Positions 4,951-6,583 of a stretch of 6,583 nt of DNA are shown here, piece after piece. Source of the stretch: AEGEAN-183 sp964614345 (GTDB lineage Bacteria; Pseudomonadota; Gammaproteobacteria; Magnimaribacterales; Magnimaribacteraceae); NCBI GenBank assembly GCA_964614345.1, contig CAZTLP010000042.1, positions 1-6,583 on the forward strand, in the 5' to 3' direction. A model generated the notes under the pieces. The model saw only the letters and a list, made by a program, of their open reading frames with translations. It made no database searches and had not been told where the DNA came from. The first letter of the stretch is position 1, and each line of letters opens with the position of its first letter. A program made the position numbers and the translations under genes.

Positions 4951-6583
4951 ATGGAAAAGAAACTTTTTTCAATTTCACTGTTAACGCTACTTTTTATTTT
5001 CAGTGGAACAACTTATAGTCAAGAACAGATTCCAACAGATGTTTTTGGAAGTCCTCCTTTAATAGGGACAGTAAAGATATCTCCAAGCGGTGAAAAGATA
5101 GCAATGTACGCTACTCTACAAAATGGTGATTCTGCAATTTTAGTAAGAGACCTTACAAAAAATGAACCCTTGAGACCCATAGCAACTTCTGATAACAGAA
5201 CTCTTAAACTATTGGGATTCAATTGGTTTAACGATGACATCATCCTTGCCAGTGCTTGGTTAGCAGCTGATTTTTATGGCACTAAATTAGATAACACTCG
5301 ATTGTTGAGAGTTAATGTCGATGGCACAGGATTTGAACCTCTTTTCAAGAAGAGACATTTTAAAGATCTACCTTGGCAACCGCCTCAGCAAACTGGAATT
5401 ATAGATTGGTTAGAAGATGACGATGATCACATTCTGGTAAGCGTTAGAGTTTCTAATATGAGGTCTCCAGATGTTGTTAAAGTTAACGTTAAGAAAAATA
5501 CCATAAAAATTATAAAAAAAGGAGTTGCTGGAACAAGTGGTTGGATGACAGATGAGAATGGAGAAGTAAGGGTTGGATATACTTATGATAGAAATAGAAG
5601 TGCAGGCACAATAATTTTTAAAGACCATGGTTCAACAAAATGGCGAACTATTTGGAAATATACGACATTAAGTGAAGACTCAGTTTCTGTATTAGGGTTT
5701 GGAGAAGAGCCCAATAAGGTTTGGTTTGAAGCTTATAAGGACGGAAGGATCGCAATCTTTTCTGCAGATATAAGTAAACAGAATTTTGAACCTGAACTGG
5801 TTTATTCACATCCTGAAAAAGATGTAGAAACTTACTTAAGATACAAAAAGGGATCAAAAGATCCGATAGGTATTGGATTCAGAGACGAAAATTATCACAT
5901 GGTTACTTGGGATAAAGAAGAAGCAGAATTTGAAAAAAACATATACGAACTTTTTCCAGACCAAGATGTTTATTTTGGAACTAGTAGTAAAGATGAAAAC
6001 AGGTACATAATTTTCGTAGAGAATAGCAGTACACCAGGTTCGTTTTATTTAGGAGACAGAAAATTAGGCACTCTTGATTTAGTAGCTCATTCGTATCCAG
6101 CCTTAGCTAACAGTGTTCTTCCGCCCAAGAAAGCAATTACTTATAAAGCCAGAGATGGTTTAGACATCGAAGCTTTTCTTACTCTTCCTGAAGGTAAGGA
6201 TAAGAACTTGCCAACTATTATCTTTCCTCATGGAGGTCCTATTGCTGCTGATGGTGAAAAAGGTTTTGATTATTGGACATCATTTTTTGCTAATAGAGGC
6301 TACGCGGTTGTTCAAATGAATTTTAGAGGGTCAACTGGCTATGGCTACGATTTTATGAAAGCAGGATTAGGGCAGTGGGGTGGACAAATGCAAGATGATG
6401 TTGAAGATGCGACCACGTGGGCTATTGATGAAGGAATAGCAGATCCTGAAAGGATATGCATTGTCGGAGGTAGTTATGGTGGTTATGCAGCTTTAATGGG
6501 AGCCGCAACTTCAGACTTATACAAATGCTCAGTTAGTTTTGCAGGAGTTAGTGACCTACTTTATTTACTTGATGAAAGCAGAA
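4951..6583 (+). CDS. Secreted S9-family (prolyl oligopeptidase-type) serine peptidase, 3' end cut by window edge
   Basis: The frame is open from ATG 4951 to the window end (544 codons) without a stop. An N-terminal signal peptide is clear: MEKK, a hydrophobic stretch at 5-18, then a likely signal peptidase I site after Thr-Tyr-Ser23. No lipobox cysteine is present, so the enzyme is probably periplasmic. Residues about 25-390 form the divergent beta-propeller that restricts access to the active site. The alpha/beta-hydrolase domain starts near 393, with the oxyanion-type segment FPHGGP (425-430), NFRGSTGYG (457-465) and the nucleophile motif GGSYGG with Ser508. The catalytic Asp and His should follow about 80 and 115 residues later, beyond the window. 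These motifs resemble acylaminoacyl-peptidase/dipeptidyl-peptidase-like S9 members, which release short peptides. AGGAAA overlaps the stop codon of the dioxygenase and lies 4 nt before ATG, indicating co-translation in one operon. Confidence 0.93.
   Translation, partial: MEKKLFSISLLTLLFIFSGTTYSQEQIPTDVFGSPPLIGTVKISPSGEKIAMYATLQNGDSAILVRDLTKNEPLRPIATSDNRTLKLLGFNWFNDDIILASAWLAADFYGTKLDNTRLLRVNVDGTGFEPLFKKRHFKDLPWQPPQQTGIIDWLEDDDDHILVSVRVSNMRSPDVVKVNVKKNTIKIIKKGVAGTSGWMTDENGEVRVGYTYDRNRSAGTIIFKDHGSTKWRTIWKYTTLSEDSVSVLGFGEEPNKVWFEAYKDGRIAIFSADISKQNFEPELVYSHPEKDVETYLRYKKGSKDPIGIGFRDENYHMVTWDKEEAEFEKNIYELFPDQDVYFGTSSKDENRYIIFVENSSTPGSFYLGDRKLGTLDLVAHSYPALANSVLPPKKAITYKARDGLDIEAFLTLPEGKDKNLPTIIFPHGGPIAADGEKGFDYWTSFFANRGYAVVQMNFRGSTGYGYDFMKAGLGQWGGQMQDDVEDATTWAIDEGIADPERICIVGGSYGGYAALMGAATSDLYKCSVSFAGVSDLLYLLDESR

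Noticed and set aside
5019..5857. Three short minus-strand open frames (5019-5243, 5410-5628, 5648-5857)
   Set aside because: All are antisense to the S9 peptidase propeller, which has continuous coding sense, a signal peptide and a recognisable catalytic domain on the plus strand.

Overview
The window is a compact, AT-rich bacterial segment (roughly mid-30s percent GC by eye, not computed). It holds five protein genes in two divergent, tightly packed transcription units. The minus-strand unit reads right to left: a glutathione S-transferase-like protein (3401 to 2376), a tandem DsbA/2-hydroxychromene-2-carboxylate (HCCA) isomerase-like protein (2351 to 1014), and a serine beta-lactamase-fold hydrolase (1010 down to the left edge, where its C-terminus is cut off). 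The plus-strand unit reads left to right: a carotenoid/stilbene-cleaving dioxygenase (best start 3487, end 4941), then a secreted S9-family (prolyl oligopeptidase-type) peptidase (4951 to the right edge, C-terminus cut off). I see no RNA gene, mobile element, CRISPR array or convincing terminator. No gene-free stretch exceeds about 90 bases.

The only real intergenic space is the divergent region, about 85 bp between the GST start and the dioxygenase start. It holds plausible back-to-back promoters whose elements interlock. It also holds a 27-bp inverted repeat with two perfect 10-bp arms and a 7-nt centre, which covers the dioxygenase -10 candidate, its Shine-Dalgarno sequence and its start codon. 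This looks like an operator or a translation-blocking hairpin, and it is the most distinctive non-coding signal here. The remaining junctions are very short (24, 3 and 9 nt). Two of them carry a Shine-Dalgarno sequence that overlaps or abuts the upstream stop codon, as expected for co-translated operon genes.

The gene content fits a free-living, probably marine, proteobacterium with a small streamlined genome. SAR86-like gammaproteobacteria are my best guess, because lignostilbene/carotenoid oxygenases, GSTs, family VIII-type hydrolases and S9 peptidases in AT-rich compact operons are typical of such genomes. That assignment is inference only.

Functionally, the dioxygenase would split a conjugated C=C bond (stilbene-like or apocarotenoid) to give two carbonyl products. 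A GST and an HCCA-isomerase-like protein are both thioredoxin-fold families that often use glutathione on aromatic or electrophilic substrates, and the serine hydrolase is an esterase candidate. Together they suggest a peripheral pathway for aromatic dimers or isoprenoid breakdown products. The secreted peptidase has no obvious place in that chemistry and may simply be co-transcribed.
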